Origin: Lophius americanus
Lineage: Eukaryota; Chordata; Actinopteri; Lophiiformes; Lophiidae
Direction of reading: 5' to 3'
Length of the DNA: 64,000 nt
NCBI GenBank assembly: GCA_037951165.1
Contig: JBBDHG010000134.1
Location: 2,161,501-2,225,500 of the forward strand
Part shown: positions 11,351 through 23,153 of the stretch, piece after piece
Position numbering within the stretch: position 1 is the stretch's first letter
Layout of the letters: each line of letters starts with the position of its first letter
Made by a program: the position numbers and the translations under genes
The notes under the pieces: model-generated
What the model was told of the DNA's origin: nothing
Seen by the model: only the letters and a program-made list of their open reading frames with translations
The model's database searches: none

Positions 11351-13288
11351 GTCGGGTAGGCGGGTCCTTTTTATTTTATGACTGAAGAAATGCAAAAAAA
11401 GTTTTTCTTATGGGCCGAGATAAAAAGATTGCACGCTGTAAATGATAAATGCTAGTTAAACAGTGAATGATTATCTCTATTTAACATAAAATGTTAATAT
11501 GGTTATCAAGTCGAATGACAATTCATCCCTCCATTTTTCACTTCACATGCATTTAAAAAAAAAAAATCACCTCCAGTTGTTATATTTAATTCTTGTTACT
11601 TTCACCCTTGAGGCTGGGTTCTTTCAATGGCAAATGGTAAATTTGTAAGTTTTCATCACGACCCAACTGTTCGCATCAAATTGGCTTGAAATCAAGCAAA
11701 TCACTTGATAAGTCATTATTCCACTTTTCACTGAATGTCCAGTTTTATCATTTCATTTTTGTTACTTCCATCCCTCGCATTTTGGCACTGTTATATATTC
11801 ACAACTTCTGAACCCAGAACTGACGGGGTCAAAAAATTATTCATTTAACAGGAAGCTTGATTCTTTATATATATGCGGTATAATCTTATCTAGCTTTTAT
11901 GAGAAGTCTTTTAACCGTTTGTTTCATCTGGTGGTGTTACTGATTCTCGCTTAAAGACAAGACATCACACGATCAAATCATGTTCTGTCAGCCCATTTTT
12001 CTGTGACGCCGTCAGATCAATGTTCTAATGTGTCCATTAGGGAAAGAAATCGTTACTTTAAGTCCTTCATTCCTAGAATACTCACGTTAAATGACTGTTA
12101 TTTTAGATTAAACATAAATGATCAAATATTTTCTCACTTATTTACAATGTGTATAAGTTATTTTATTTCTTGTGACTTTTCCCTCCTATTCTTCCTGAAC
12201 CTGAACATCAGTATCCCGGCTTTGATCATATTGGTTATATGACACAGCGGGCCAAAGGGGTTTACAGCAGTAACTATGTGGATACGGCTTATTGACGTCA
12301 TCGCCAGCACTAGGACACAGGAGAGAAACACGATTTCTTTCGTTTTAGTACTCCCACTACAATATTATAGTCCTTTAAAAGAATAAAGTCTTGTCAGTAC
12401 TGACATTGGCCTATGAAGTTTGCATGCAAAAAACTTGAAGAAGGGCCACTCCAGGAACCTACTCAAGAAAAAGCTTAAGGACCCATGTGCAACACACAAG
12501 TCTGAAGGAGAAAGGCTCAAACGGAGTTTATTTTTCCAGCAGCAAACTTGGTGATGAGGCAGGTAGTGAACAAACTATCCTGAGTGTCTGAGGCTGTGAC
12601 AGGTGGGCAGAAAGGCGGGTTGGAGGCACAAGGAAAGGAGATTTCTGAGTTAGTTCAATCTTACAGTGATCTAACGATCTGGAAAGGAGTGAAAGAGGAA
12701 CCGGGTCTCAAGTATTACAGGGATGATTGATGAAGAGGTTGGAAGAGTGGAGAGCCAGGTAATGAGGACGCTGGACAGGAAGATGCAGAGCCACACCTGT
12801 GACACAGACACACCTACACTCACAAAGAGACGGGAAGAAACAAACAGGTTGCAGGAAGGATGGGGGGAACACAAGGAACAGCAAGGAGGAACAGGAGTTG
12901 CAGCCGTTACTTTGAGAAAAACACAGGGCCAATGTGAGAGAATTGATGAGGCAGCCACTATTGAATTACCGTTCTTAGAATATTCTCTGGACTGATACGT
13001 TGGACTGCATGAAAGACGGGGGTTCCGTGCTCAGGCCTGGCGGAGGTTTGCGGCCTCCAGTACCTCAGCTTACCTTTTATACATTGTCAACAAACACCGG
13101 AAAACTGAGGAAATTTTGATGGTAGTATTTCATTGTACACATTTACATCACATACCCGGAGGTACTTGATGAAGTGACAAGTGAGGCTATGTCATTACAG
13201 AGAATTATTATATTCCCATGAAAGGCCACCCTGAGATATTTTCAACCCCATCTGTCGTCCTCACATGTTCGTTTTCTCCCTCTCACAG

Positions 13289-13392
13289 CCAAAGACAAAT
13301 CAGAGAGGATATTTTCCCTGTGTTTCGTGAAACTGATGAGGTACGACGGGACGACCTTGAGGGACGGAGAGCATGATCTCATCGTGTACAAG
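13289..13392 (+). CDS. dock1: DOCK1 exon: DHR-1 domain, LMRYDGTTLRDGEHDLIVYK segment
   Basis: Two bases complete the split serine, then 34 codons follow: KDKSERIFSLCFVKLM and RYDGTTLRDGEHDLIVYK. Acceptor TCTCACAG ends at 13288; donor GTAAGG starts at 13393. Phase 1 in, phase 0 out. The segment forms late DHR-1 strands, and DGTTLRDGEHDLIVYK is close to remembered vertebrate DOCK1. DOCK2 carries a clearly different sequence here. A 7.4 kb intron precedes it. Confidence 0.93.
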
Positions 13393-13928
13393 GTAAGGAA
13401 GCAAATATCCCATAACAATTAGCAGTTGGGCTGTGCTGTTCTCCTGTGCTCGTTAGAAGCTTCCAGCCCACGCTCCTCTGTCACATGACCAGGGCAGAGA
13501 TGAGTCGTAGCCGCCACAATAATAACGTCCTTCTACGGAGACTTCATTAGTTAGTATGCATCAACTCCCATAGTGAAATTACTTTCCAATGAAAATCCCT
13601 TCTATGATTATAAATTAGTTTTTGCCCTTTTGTGTTAATTAAAAAAGTTAACGTGGGAAAAATTCCCCCGGTTATATCTCTCTCTCTCTCATGCTTTGTG
13701 TTGTTGTTTGGTAAAAGAGTTCTGCTATCACTCTGAGGAAGACTACCTTCGGTGAGAGAATACACCAGGCATCTTTGAAATCCCAAAGTAATAGAACATA
13801 GCACTTTGTTACAGTACAAACAGATGATACGGTTTTCAATTATTCTCGGAAAAATTAATGAGCTCCCCAAACCAGCTCAGCAGCAAATTTGCTCACAAAT
13901 TGACTTGAGTGTTATCCTGGAATACCAG
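13393..13928 (+). other. Intron, 536 bp
   Basis: Ordinary intron; a short CT tract lies near 13676-13690. It ends in a weak acceptor lacking a clear pyrimidine run. Confidence 0.85.
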
Positions 13929-14112
13929 GCGGAGGCAAAAAAGCTGGAGGACTCGGCTCTGTATCTGAACCTACCTGCAACAAAGCTGGAGCTGGAGGAG
14001 AAAGGCTACCCTATCACCGGTAAAGGCATCCAAAGTTTTGGCAACTGCACCATCAGCAAGGACTCCTTCCAGATCTCCACACTGGTCTGCTCCACCAAGC
14101 TCACACAGAACG
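13929..14112 (+). CDS. dock1: DOCK1 exon: end of DHR-1 domain
   Basis: Encodes 61 codons, starting AEAKKLEDSALYLNLPATK and ending FQISTLVCSTKLTQN, plus the first base of the next valine codon. Donor GTAAGA starts at 14113. The acceptor CCAG at 13925-13928 follows a poor pyrimidine tract (GTTATCCTGGAATACCAG). The frame is open upstream of it, but protein conservation starts at AEAKK, so this is the best boundary. The exon closes the DHR-1 fold; STLVCSTKLTQN marks its C-terminal edge. The variable loop EEKGYPITGKGIQSFG differs from mammals in several positions, as expected for a surface loop. Confidence 0.92.
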
Positions 14113-14227
14113 GTAAGAGCTTCTCGACGTCCATCGACATTTGGATCTTTTGCCATTCTCCAGGGCTTCATGTTTTTGTGCTGCAACAACCGATCCTCTA
14201 TCAGAAAATATGAAAATGTTCAAGGCA

Positions 14228-14300
14228 CCTAAAGGAACAGTTCAGCAAAAGTGAAAATCCAGTCACTACCCTGTCTCCTCCTTGAAGGTCAGGTGATTTT
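14228..14300 (+). mobile_element. Possible terminus of a DNA element
   Basis: CTAAAGGAACAGTTCAGCAA followed by AAGTGAAAATCCAGTCACT resembles a common fish repeat end (AACAGTTCACCCAAAAATGAAAATTC type). I did not find a matching opposite end, so this is a weak call. Confidence 0.35.
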
Positions 14301-16540
14301 TTTTTTAGGCCATAAAACATATCCAGACCGTCACAAAAATAGTTTACATATAGCTCATATGACGTAATCAAAGTGTCTATAAGCATTAAGATCCCAAAAT
14401 GATATGAAAACAACTATTTCTGCACTTGGGAAATCTAGAAGCTTGAGAAACAAAAATTGTTCTTGAAAAGTTGGATGTGAGGGTTTGGTTTGTTTTGAAC
14501 ATTTGAGGTGAGGACTCAGCAGGAAGTAGTGGGAGCATCTTCTCTTTGGACCAAACTTGTCTTAGATTTTCGTATTCTTGCTCAATCAGTCCATCAAAAG
14601 TCCCGATCTCTCTTTCAGCATCATCTCTATCATCTTTGTGACATTTAAATGGTTTCTTCCTCTGCCCAGGACAATCTTTGACTTTCTTTTGGCCGTCTTT
14701 TTTCGCTGTGGGTAAAATGTCACAAGAAGAATCCTGTGCATAAGATATCTGAACTCTCACGAGAACATGTGGCACAGGGACAACATTGTTCCTCAAACCC
14801 ATAGACACATTTGCCTCTCACTGCCATAATGCAACTTTTTGAGGAAGATGACGTCACAGCATCGCTTCACTCATGGCTGTTAGGATTTCAGCCCAATAAC
14901 CAAACCAGAACAGAAGAAGAACAAAAACAATGTTGGATTATGGTTTTGTTTGTGCTGCAGACTTTAATAACGTTCTTCCAACTAACTGTAAAGTTGCTAA
15001 ACTTAGATCACCCACACTTCGCGGTTAGTATTCGTCTGTGGTGCTACATTTTAAAGACCTGTCATGACATGACATACAGTTGTTGTTTTTTGGATCCATG
15101 TGTAGGAGGACGGTTGTCGAGACTTTATTCGTCTGATTGCAAAAACTTTTCTGCGTTTCTTGACGAAATGTTGTATCGAAAACAAGTCATAAGAGGATAC
15201 TGGCCGAAAGTAAGCGGACAGCTTTGTATATTTGTTCACATGCAGCAGAAACCAATTAAGCATTCTCATACTTACTCCAAAAACAGATTTTGAAGTCTGT
15301 TCTAGGAGACCTTGGATCTTGAAGCTAGCTTTGGTTCCCAGCTTCAGACATTGACCGACAGATAAGCCATGCACATATATCGCTGAGATGATAACACTAG
15401 GGCGTCTGCCATTCTTCACTCCTTCCACCTGCTCCTCACATGTGTTCATGTATTGGACCTCGGCTCCGGCTGAAGGGTTTTCCTTCATCCTTTTCTCCTT
15501 TTAACCCACTTCCTCTCCTGTCAGTCAGGCTCAGTGAGTCCATCTCTGCTCTTTTTTACCACCGTCAGCCTGGTAGAGTATTCTCTCTTTCCCCAGGGGC
15601 CCGAGATCTCCATTTATTAAGCTAAGGGACTCCTTGTCTCTCCCAGTGGCTCACGGATTAAGGATTTTGTCCGCAGTGTTTCCGCAGCTTTTCTGCATGT
15701 TTCCCAACTCCGGACATGATTGTGTCTCGGTGGATGGTGAGGAAAGCAGGTCTGCTGCTGGTGAGTGGTCAAAAACTCCCAGCTCTGATTTCATAGTTAC
15801 TTTAAACACAACCATCCTCAATGTTTGCTCTGCTTTTCAGTACGCCTTAGTCCATTGAGATTCATTTTCAGCAGTAGTGAGCCAAAAAGAATGCTTCCTC
15901 GTTTTTTGGATGTGGCCTGATAGAAGAAAATAAGAATGAAGAAGAGATTCACCACAGGCTAAAACTGACTGGAGCTGAAATTAATTGTTTTTCCTTGCCA
16001 AAAGCAACATCCTGCTTTAAATAAAGTAGTGTATCATGTCCGTGTGTTTTCATTCATGGTAGCGCAGGAGTAGTTTTGAATAATTGACCGAAGGCAGAGA
16101 TGCTTGAATTGAGTTGTAAAAGCAAACCGATGCTCTTTAAGGTCCAGTGATTTTTTTTTTTTCCACTGTGGAAGCTCTCACTGAATAATCCCTTTGGAAA
16201 TAAACCTGTTTTAATCCTCTTCTGGACCTTAATATGATATAATCCTCTTTTCAGGAATAGTTAATGAAATAAAACTGCCAGCAAAGTCTGCAACTTATTT
16301 TTGCCATGCAATTTTTTTGTCTTTTATAACCTTTATTCACCAAGGAGCTAAAACTAGGAGAGGGTTTGTTTGTCTACCTATCAGCAGGATTTCTCAAAGG
16401 TTTATAAATGAACAATTAAAACAATTCTTTGGAGAAATTGAGATTGGTCCATAAAAACGGTCCCCCATAGTTTGGTCATCCAGATATTTACATGCTCACA
16501 ATGTACTAGATTGCTGCTGGCCCAAAAATATCATCAAGGA

Positions 16541-16650
16541 GACAGGGGAATGTTTAAAGAAGAGCTGCACCTGCAGTTCTTCTACCAGCAGAGGAAACTA
16601 GGTTCTCATGGACATGAGCTCCATTACGGATTTGTTGAGAAAGGGAGGGC
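16541..16650 (+). repeat. Diverged direct repeat, copy 1
   Basis: AAGAAGAGCTGCACCTGCAG ... GAGCTCCATTACGGATTTG and TTGAGAAAGG are matched by copy 2 at 17030-17131. Confidence 0.6.
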
Positions 16651-16842
16651 AATTGAAGGCCAGATACCGCTAAGATGTGAGCCTCATAGTGGAATACACA
16701 TGGAGAAACTGGGCTTCCTCCGCAGTCTAACAAGCCATTAGAGTTCGGTGAGGCTCCGGATCATTACAGCCCCACAATGCACTGCTCATCATTCACTACC
16801 TGCTCAATCTACCTGGAGTGGGCGCCAGGCTCCTGTGGAAGT

Positions 16843-16872
16843 GATGCTGAAATCAATCATGATTTCAGCATC
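16843..16872. repeat. Perfect hairpin, 13 bp stem and 4 nt loop
   Basis: GATGCTGAAATCA at 16843-16855 and TGATTTCAGCATC at 16860-16872 are exact reverse complements with loop ATCA. Partial repeats of ATCATGATTTCA follow. Confidence 0.85.
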
Positions 16873-17029
16873 ACAAATCATGATTTCAAATCATGACTGA
16901 TTTTTTGTTTAGAAAAGCGGGTGATCAAAGTCCATCCGATCATTCCAGTAAGAAGCGAGTCTCACAGTTGATAATGGTGGGGAAACTGAGCACTGTTCAT
17001 CATTCAGTGCTCCCTCAAGGTATTCTTCA

Positions 17030-17131
17030 GGTAGATGAGTGAAGAAGAGCTGCAGCTTTAGTTCTAACAGGAATGACCACTTCGCTGCTGTGGAGATTTG
17101 CTCCATTACATATTTGTTCAGGAAAGGACTT
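17030..17131 (+). repeat. Diverged direct repeat, copy 2
   Basis: GAAGAAGAGCTGCAGCTTTA ... TTGCTCCATTACATATTTG and TTCAGGAAAGG parallel copy 1. The sequences between the copies also show parallels (a TCATCATTCA phrase occurs in both halves). Confidence 0.6.
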
Positions 17132-17504
17132 AAAACTTTCTCCCAAGTTTAGAGTTTTGCTTGACGTCCTCCATGGTTTAACCTAGGCTACTACACGAGA
17201 ATATACTGCAAGAAATGTAACAAAAAGTTTATGTTGTGTGCCTGGGCTCGTTCAGCTGTCACCTAAAACACAACCTCAAATGTTGAAAAAAGACACAGAC
17301 TGGACAACCATTTTGTTTTTATTGTCGCACTGGATTTTCACTGACACATCTTTCAATATATATAGGAATTGCTCATCACGACAGACCCGACAGTTGCTAT
17401 TCATGATTTGACCCAAACCAAATTAGGTTTGCCTAATTAAGCCTTGAGGTCCCAAAACGCTGTGACCTCTGAACAAATACGCTATATACTGGTAACAATA
17501 CGAG

Positions 17505-17721
17505 GCAGCAGAAGCTCAATTGGTAGAGTGGCCGCCTCCCACTCAGAAGATCAGAAGGTAGTCAGTTCAAGTCCCAACGGGGTCTACTTGTCGTAGGGTC
17601 CTTGAGCAAGACTCTGAAACCCTAGCTCCCCGGGCGCTTCGGATGGGTCAAATGCAGAGGAATAATTTCCCTATGTTGTACTGTGTATGACTGTATGTGA
17701 TCAATAATGATCTTCTTCATA
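17505..17721 (+). mobile_element. tRNA-derived SINE, near full length
   Basis: The head is tRNA-like: A box AGCTCAATTGGTAGAGTGG and B box AGTTCAAGTCC, about 30 nt apart. A conserved body follows: GGGTCCTTGAGCAAGACTCT, CTAGCTCCCCGGGCGC, GGATGGGTCAAATGCAGAGG. The end GTATGTGATCAATAATGATC leads into CTT-rich sequence. Layout and core match the abundant acanthomorph SINE type and the copy at 54616. Confidence 0.85.
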
Positions 17722-20700
17722 ATATACGTATAAACTGAAACTTTTCAAATTGAAATTTGTTCAATTGAAATGAACAAATAAGAAGGAGACACTGGGGTTC
17801 ATCCTTTCCCTGCAGAACACATCATCAGATCCTAAACTTCAGCTAACGCCACTGTAGTGTCTCTGACAAAGTTGCAGGGCTTTATTGAAAATCTTAACGC
17901 ACTTCTAGATGATCTCAACGCCGTTTTCTAAGATTAAAAGAAAATTCAATGGTTGATCTTGATGCGCTGACATTTGAAGACACAGGATTTTCACCTGCAG
18001 TGGATTTGAAGAAGAGCCTTTTGTCTGCATCCATCTGCAGGAGAAATGTTCTCTGAACCATCTGCCATACTAATGCCTTTAGTGACCTTGCGGTAAATCT
18101 CTGCTGTCTAAGACCTTCTCGGGGGGGCAGGAAGCACATTCCCCATTGCTGCTCTCCTAGATATGGCCCAGATATCATCCTCAATAACCTTCCATAAATC
18201 CTCCGATATGAGGTCACAGCAGACCTTGGACGACATTTGTTGTGGAAGTGCTGCTGCACTCAGAGTGCTGTTACTCGTTGCTACGGTAATGCTCCCTTTG
18301 AGGGTTATTATGTTTTTTTGTTTCTGCTGCGTAAGCTGTCACTTTAATACAGTTGGGGGTCCCTGCTCTCTCCGTCGGGTGGCGATGTCAGCAGAGGAGC
18401 AGCCTCACCTACAGAAGCAGAATCTGCCGCACTGATTAGACGGAGAGGTAATGTTAGAAGCCCAAACTATTTCAGCGGTGTCAAACTCAATTTGATCCCA
18501 TTTTGGTTGCCTCACATGACCCGTAGGACCAAATGTAAGTGTATATACTTCTCATAATATCACATAATTCACCTTATAGTAATAATTTAGTAATTAACTT
18601 GGATTGCACTCGGTAGAGCTCATACATTTGGCAAATCTATTTGGCAGATTTCACCCTATTACAGTATATTTATATGGGCTTGGTAGATCAGATTTATTTG
18701 CTCGCACTTATTCATATAACCCTTTATTTTATTTTATTTGACTTGAATGTACTTTAATTAATTTTTCTTTTTAAAATATTGGTTTCTTTTATATTATTTG
18801 ATTTTATATTTAATTTTGTTTCATCTTATTTGTTCTTACTTTATTTTTTAAGTTTATTTGACAGGGATGATACATGCAGGCACTGTCACATTTTGATAAA
18901 ATGAAACCAATGCAAAGTAAAAAGGACGTCTAGCCAAAAAGTTATTTGCATGTTTAGGCTTTTGTCAAGACTAACAATATTTTAAAGCGTTGGAAAACAT
19001 GATATAACACTCAACACAACCTAACCCTAACCCACACATAAAACAACACTCTACAATCAAATAAGAATTCTGTGTTTGTCAAGTTATTTACAGCAAATAT
19101 TCTAATAAAAAAAACAATTCTATTTTTTTTATTTCAATTCTGATTTTGAGTCTGAATTCCAACATTTCCCAATGACTTTTTTTAAAGATGTATTTTCATA
19201 ATTCTGAGATTGACCCACACATTTTGTTTTTAATCACAGCTTTGCTGCAAAAATGATTCAAAATAAATCATAAATTATTTACATAATTTGAGAGTCACTG
19301 ACTTTGGGTACACCTAACATGTAGGCGCACTTTTGGAGCATCCATTTATCGGGCCATTTATTGACTTTGCCTGCTCTCTCTCTTGGCCTTGACCTGGAAT
19401 CCCGTGCTGCTGATGTTTTACAAACAGGAATAAATCAATTAACCCCATTCTCCACATTTTTCTCCCATTGCGTTTCTTTGGACAAGATTTCCCCAGTGTG
19501 AACAATGTGTGTCTTGGTGAGCTGCTCCAGGACCTACTGAGTTCTACCACGGCTGTTATTTACCCGGCACTTTGCCGCTGTAATTTGCAAAGCGCCAATA
19601 TGTGCTTGGGGATCTGATTTTCTCGTCACTGCACACCGAGTTTGATTAAATAGAGAGGTTTGTTTGGGCGTGTTTGTCCCAGGATATGTCTTCCCACGCC
19701 AAAGCTCTCGGAAAAGGTTTGAGTTCTTTTATTAAAACAATGCAGAGCAAAAAATTCTCCGACTCCGCCACTCTGTTGCTTTATTAAAACCTAGACGCTC
19801 CTTAAAAACCCACCCTAATCCGGCTCGCTCAGCAGCTCGGCCACTTCTTCACCCTTCTCTCTTGCTTTTATAATATCTCAATGTTTTACAACATTCAGTC
19901 TCATTACTCCTGCACAAGTTTAGTCCAGTGGTATAATCAAGACGGCAAAGACCTTTGAGATCTACAATCTTAAGAATCAATAAAAATACACCGAACATGA
20001 ATATGCTGTAAATGTCAGTCTGCCTTCTACCCGTTTTATTATTGTGAACTGAGCTGCTTGGTATTTGGAATGACGGTGTGACAATGGTAAATAATGGTTA
20101 ATGGACTGAATATAGACAGCACCTTCATCAAAGTGCTTTAAAACTTGCCTTTCCTGTTGGTGCTGCCTGACTGTTTGTGGAATAAGCACTTTGAAATGTC
20201 ACTTTGGCCTCTGGGAAATTGTGAAGGCCTATTTCACACTATTTATAGAAGAACCTAGAATGGAACAGAGAGGAGCACAAAACTCCATCAAGGCCAAATA
20301 ATCCCACGCGTCTGTCTAGCTCTTATCGGACAACGTCTGAATACAGATCTAACCTAAAAATACAGAATTTGATCCATCAGATTCCTATTAATCATTTGGA
20401 TCTTCACCACAGCATGAACATTTATACCTGTGAACTTACTAGAACTTGACTTCTCTCTGACTGGTATGATAGAAAATACTGAGCAAAGTTATGAACTTTG
20501 CTTTTCTGATCCGACCCTCAATTAGCCTCGGCTGCTACATTCATCGCTTTTCGGGGATTCAATCTTGAAAGACAAAACTGTGAAAGGGTTTTGGTCAACA
20601 TTTCTTCAGGTCCCTGGGAAAGATCTTGAACCCCACTTGGCTCCTCACAGAGGCTGCCCGCTATTTCTCATGGATAGATGAAATGCACTTATTTAGACTT

Positions 20701-23055
20701 ATTTCATAATGTTTTCCGGTCTATGGTAAAATGGCAATAATTCACCTCAACCTCACTGCCTGCTCATAAAATCATTATTTCCGATGCAAAGAGGAATAAA
20801 AGTGACTGAAGGCCTCTTGCAACACACATCAAATACTCTCATCCTTGATCCCCCAAATTCAAGATGAAGCTCCCTTTTCAATGGAGCTAGAGTCGCGCTG
20901 ATGGCCCACCAGCCGCTGGAGTAGGTGTGAAGTGGTCACTGGCTCCGTTTCCTGTTTACATTGTGCTTCACGAAAGGTACGCTCAAGGAGAAACTGAGAT
21001 CTCAGGACAACAGAAGTTGGAAAGTTTTATATAACCTGGGCTTCTATGTAGAACAAAATCAAGGGGCCTTACTATGAAAGGAAGTATAGCTATTAAAACT
21101 CCTACAAAAATGTTTTTTCAGATACGATAGTACATAAGCAAAGTAAATTAGTCTGTGATCTTCTTCCATACCTGATCTCCTCCCACACTTGCTTCACTGT
21201 CACATGTGAGTTAGATGGGTAGGCCTCCAAATACAATGTACCTAGTGGGCCGAAGATGCTATTTGTCTCTCTGAGGTTCAGATACATCAGTTTCCAGATT
21301 TATATGCCGTTGGGCCGGGCTACAGAGTCTTGTGACTGAGCTGTGATAGATTGTCAGGTTTGCAGATCCATCATGGTGTTAACATTCTGACTACCTGATT
21401 GATGCCTCATATTCAGTCAGGAAGGGTGAACAGTGGAGATCAGGGAGATTCCGGCTACAATGAGAATCGCAGATTTATGTTTGCGATTCCCTTCGCTTTC
21501 CACAATATTGCATTTTGTAATGTACATATTTGTGTAACACAGATAGATGTGTGCGGCCATTAAAGGGTTAAACCCCACTGCTCAAATGTGCAATGGAACG
21601 CGGCCCGCGTGCTTATTTATGTCAAGCCCCGATCAGGTCCTGACTGAGCGTGGCCTGAACCCAACAGATCCTCTGTTTTCATGTCTAAAGAGATTTTACG
21701 CTGTCACACAGTTGTTGTATCCATGGTTACTGTGATTACTCATGTCTGCAGAGTAAACAACTGTAAGTCGGTCTGTTTTTGGCTCAATGCCCTTAAAGCT
21801 TGTGTTCAAACCCATCAAACACAAACCTTACAAACTGTTATCAGCAGTCGCGAATATACCTGAAGAGGAGTTTTACCATTGACGAACTGCTTCGGGAAGA
21901 TCTACCTCCAGAACTAAATCAAAATCCCTCCAAGCTGTTAGTTTCCCTGTAAGGTTTTTCCAATGGCATGTCTTTATTAAAGTCCTTCGTGGTTCATGGG
22001 AGATCTTCAGAGAATATTCTGTGAAGGGATATGTGGAGAGTGGAAGGGTGGTCCTGTTACATGTGATTACACAGTGGTGTCAGAGACCGATGTCCAGCTA
22101 TCAGGAGAGTTTGGTTAAAGTTGTAGCAGCTACAGGTGGAAGAACAAACTATTAGGTTCAGTGGTCATTCAAGTAGTTTGATATATTTTTGCCTTACTGA
22201 GGTTTTTTTGTGTTAAATTTTGTTTGGAGATCCACTGTTAAGTATTTAAAGCAATAAAAAAATAGAAGAAATACGGAGGCAGGCAGTCCCTCACTTTTTC
22301 ACAGTACTGTAACGTAGGAGATGACGGATGAATCAGCTGAAGGTCTTTCCGTATTACATCATAGCTGGACCACAGCTGAGATTACTAGTTGGTCACTTTA
22401 ATATATGACAAGCAAATGTCATAAAATCAATAACTCATCTTTATTATTATTTTCTGTTCTTTCAGCAGAAGCAGTCGAGCCTCTCTGATGTGATGAGCTC
22501 CTGTGTCTTTTTAAAAGATGTAACCTTTCCTGTGCTCAGGAAAACTGTTACTACTAGGTGTTACTTTAACTGTGTTAAACTAACACCTTTTGCCCCTCAG
22601 GAAACTAAAAACATAAGCATCTGAAGGGGGTTGTTCTAGTGTTCCAACCTAACATGAGAAAACCCTGATGAGGTTCCTAGGGTTTGACACTATAGAGCCA
22701 CAGAAACCTGTTTCAAGCATACTAGGATGCCGGTCTTGGTGTTAACATCATGATAGTTCTCCTCTTAAACTGGGCCTAAGTTTTTAACTCGTTATCTGAG
22801 CCTTAGGACTTCATTGAACATCATTTACCATGTAGTACACAGGAGGCTGCAAGGGCCAATCAGCACCTCCTCCGACCATTGGACTATCGGATGAATTCAT
22901 GAAATGTTGGAAATTTCAGTCGTCCATCGTCAGGCTTTCGCAAAGATGCAACAGAGCCACAAGTCGATTCCCCAAAGTTTGCAGTCTTTCAACACTGTTT
23001 GATGGTCGGCAGAATTAATTTAATTTTGTTGACGACTATGTGTTTGTTTTTTCAG

Positions 23056-23153
23056 TGGACCTTCTGGGCCTGCTCAAATGGCGCTCCAACACCAGCCTCC
23101 TGCAGCAGAACCTCCGTCAACTGATGAAGGTGGATGGTGGCGAAGTCGTCAAG
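23056..23153 (+). CDS. dock1: DOCK1 exon: linker from DHR-1 into ARM region
   Basis: Completes a split valine, then reads DLLGLLKWRSNTSLLQQNLR and QLMKVDGGEVVK. The acceptor is a strong pyrimidine tract TGTTTGTTTTTTCAG. The donor is GTCAGA at 23154, a weak match with C at +3. Phase 1 in, phase 0 out. The TSLLQQNLRQLMKVDGGEVVK run separates DOCK1 from DOCK2, which has a different helix here. It is flanked by 8.9 kb and 5.3 kb introns, so this 98 nt exon is isolated. Confidence 0.93.

Larger units (their letters stand above)
5922..13288 (+). other. Intron, 7.4 kb
   Basis: Holds two diverged copies of a ~210 bp repeat (6804-7010 and 8671-8890), a LINE reverse-transcriptase relic between them (8336-8618), a GGCGGAGG-ending repeat (7165-7276), a CA-rich tract (10411-10465) and a possible LINE piece near 11210-11350. 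Nothing coding is supported elsewhere, including the short open frames around 12671-12995. Confidence 0.75.
14113..23055 (+). other. Intron, 8.9 kb (longest complete intron)
   Basis: Contains a possible end of a DNA element (14228-14300), a diverged repeat duplicated at about 16541-16650 and 17030-17131 with a 13 bp-stem hairpin between, and a tRNA-derived SINE (17505-17721). An AT-rich block at 18560-19270 includes a short telomere-like CCTAACCCTAACCC run near 19019. I see nothing clear in 19300-23055. Confidence 0.75.

Noticed and set aside
12671..12995. Overlapping open frames on both strands
   Set aside because: Composition effect of a purine-rich strand; no domain and no splice pattern.
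14386..14808. 140-codon minus-strand open frame with a charged middle part
   Set aside because: No family motif, no promoter or splice evidence, and it begins near a possible repeat end. More likely chance or repeat remnant.
14811..15293. 160-codon plus-strand open frame in the 9 kb intron
   Set aside because: It is the longest open frame, but it has no recognisable domain or splice context, and the opposite strand is also open over part of it. Frames of this length are expected by chance in 64 kb.
17505..17580. Possible tRNA gene (A and B boxes)
   Set aside because: The tRNA-like part runs directly into the SINE body, and the cloverleaf pairing is not kept. It is a SINE head.
19015..19035. 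Telomere-like CCTAACCCTAACCC run
   Set aside because: Only about two units long, too short to call an interstitial telomeric array.
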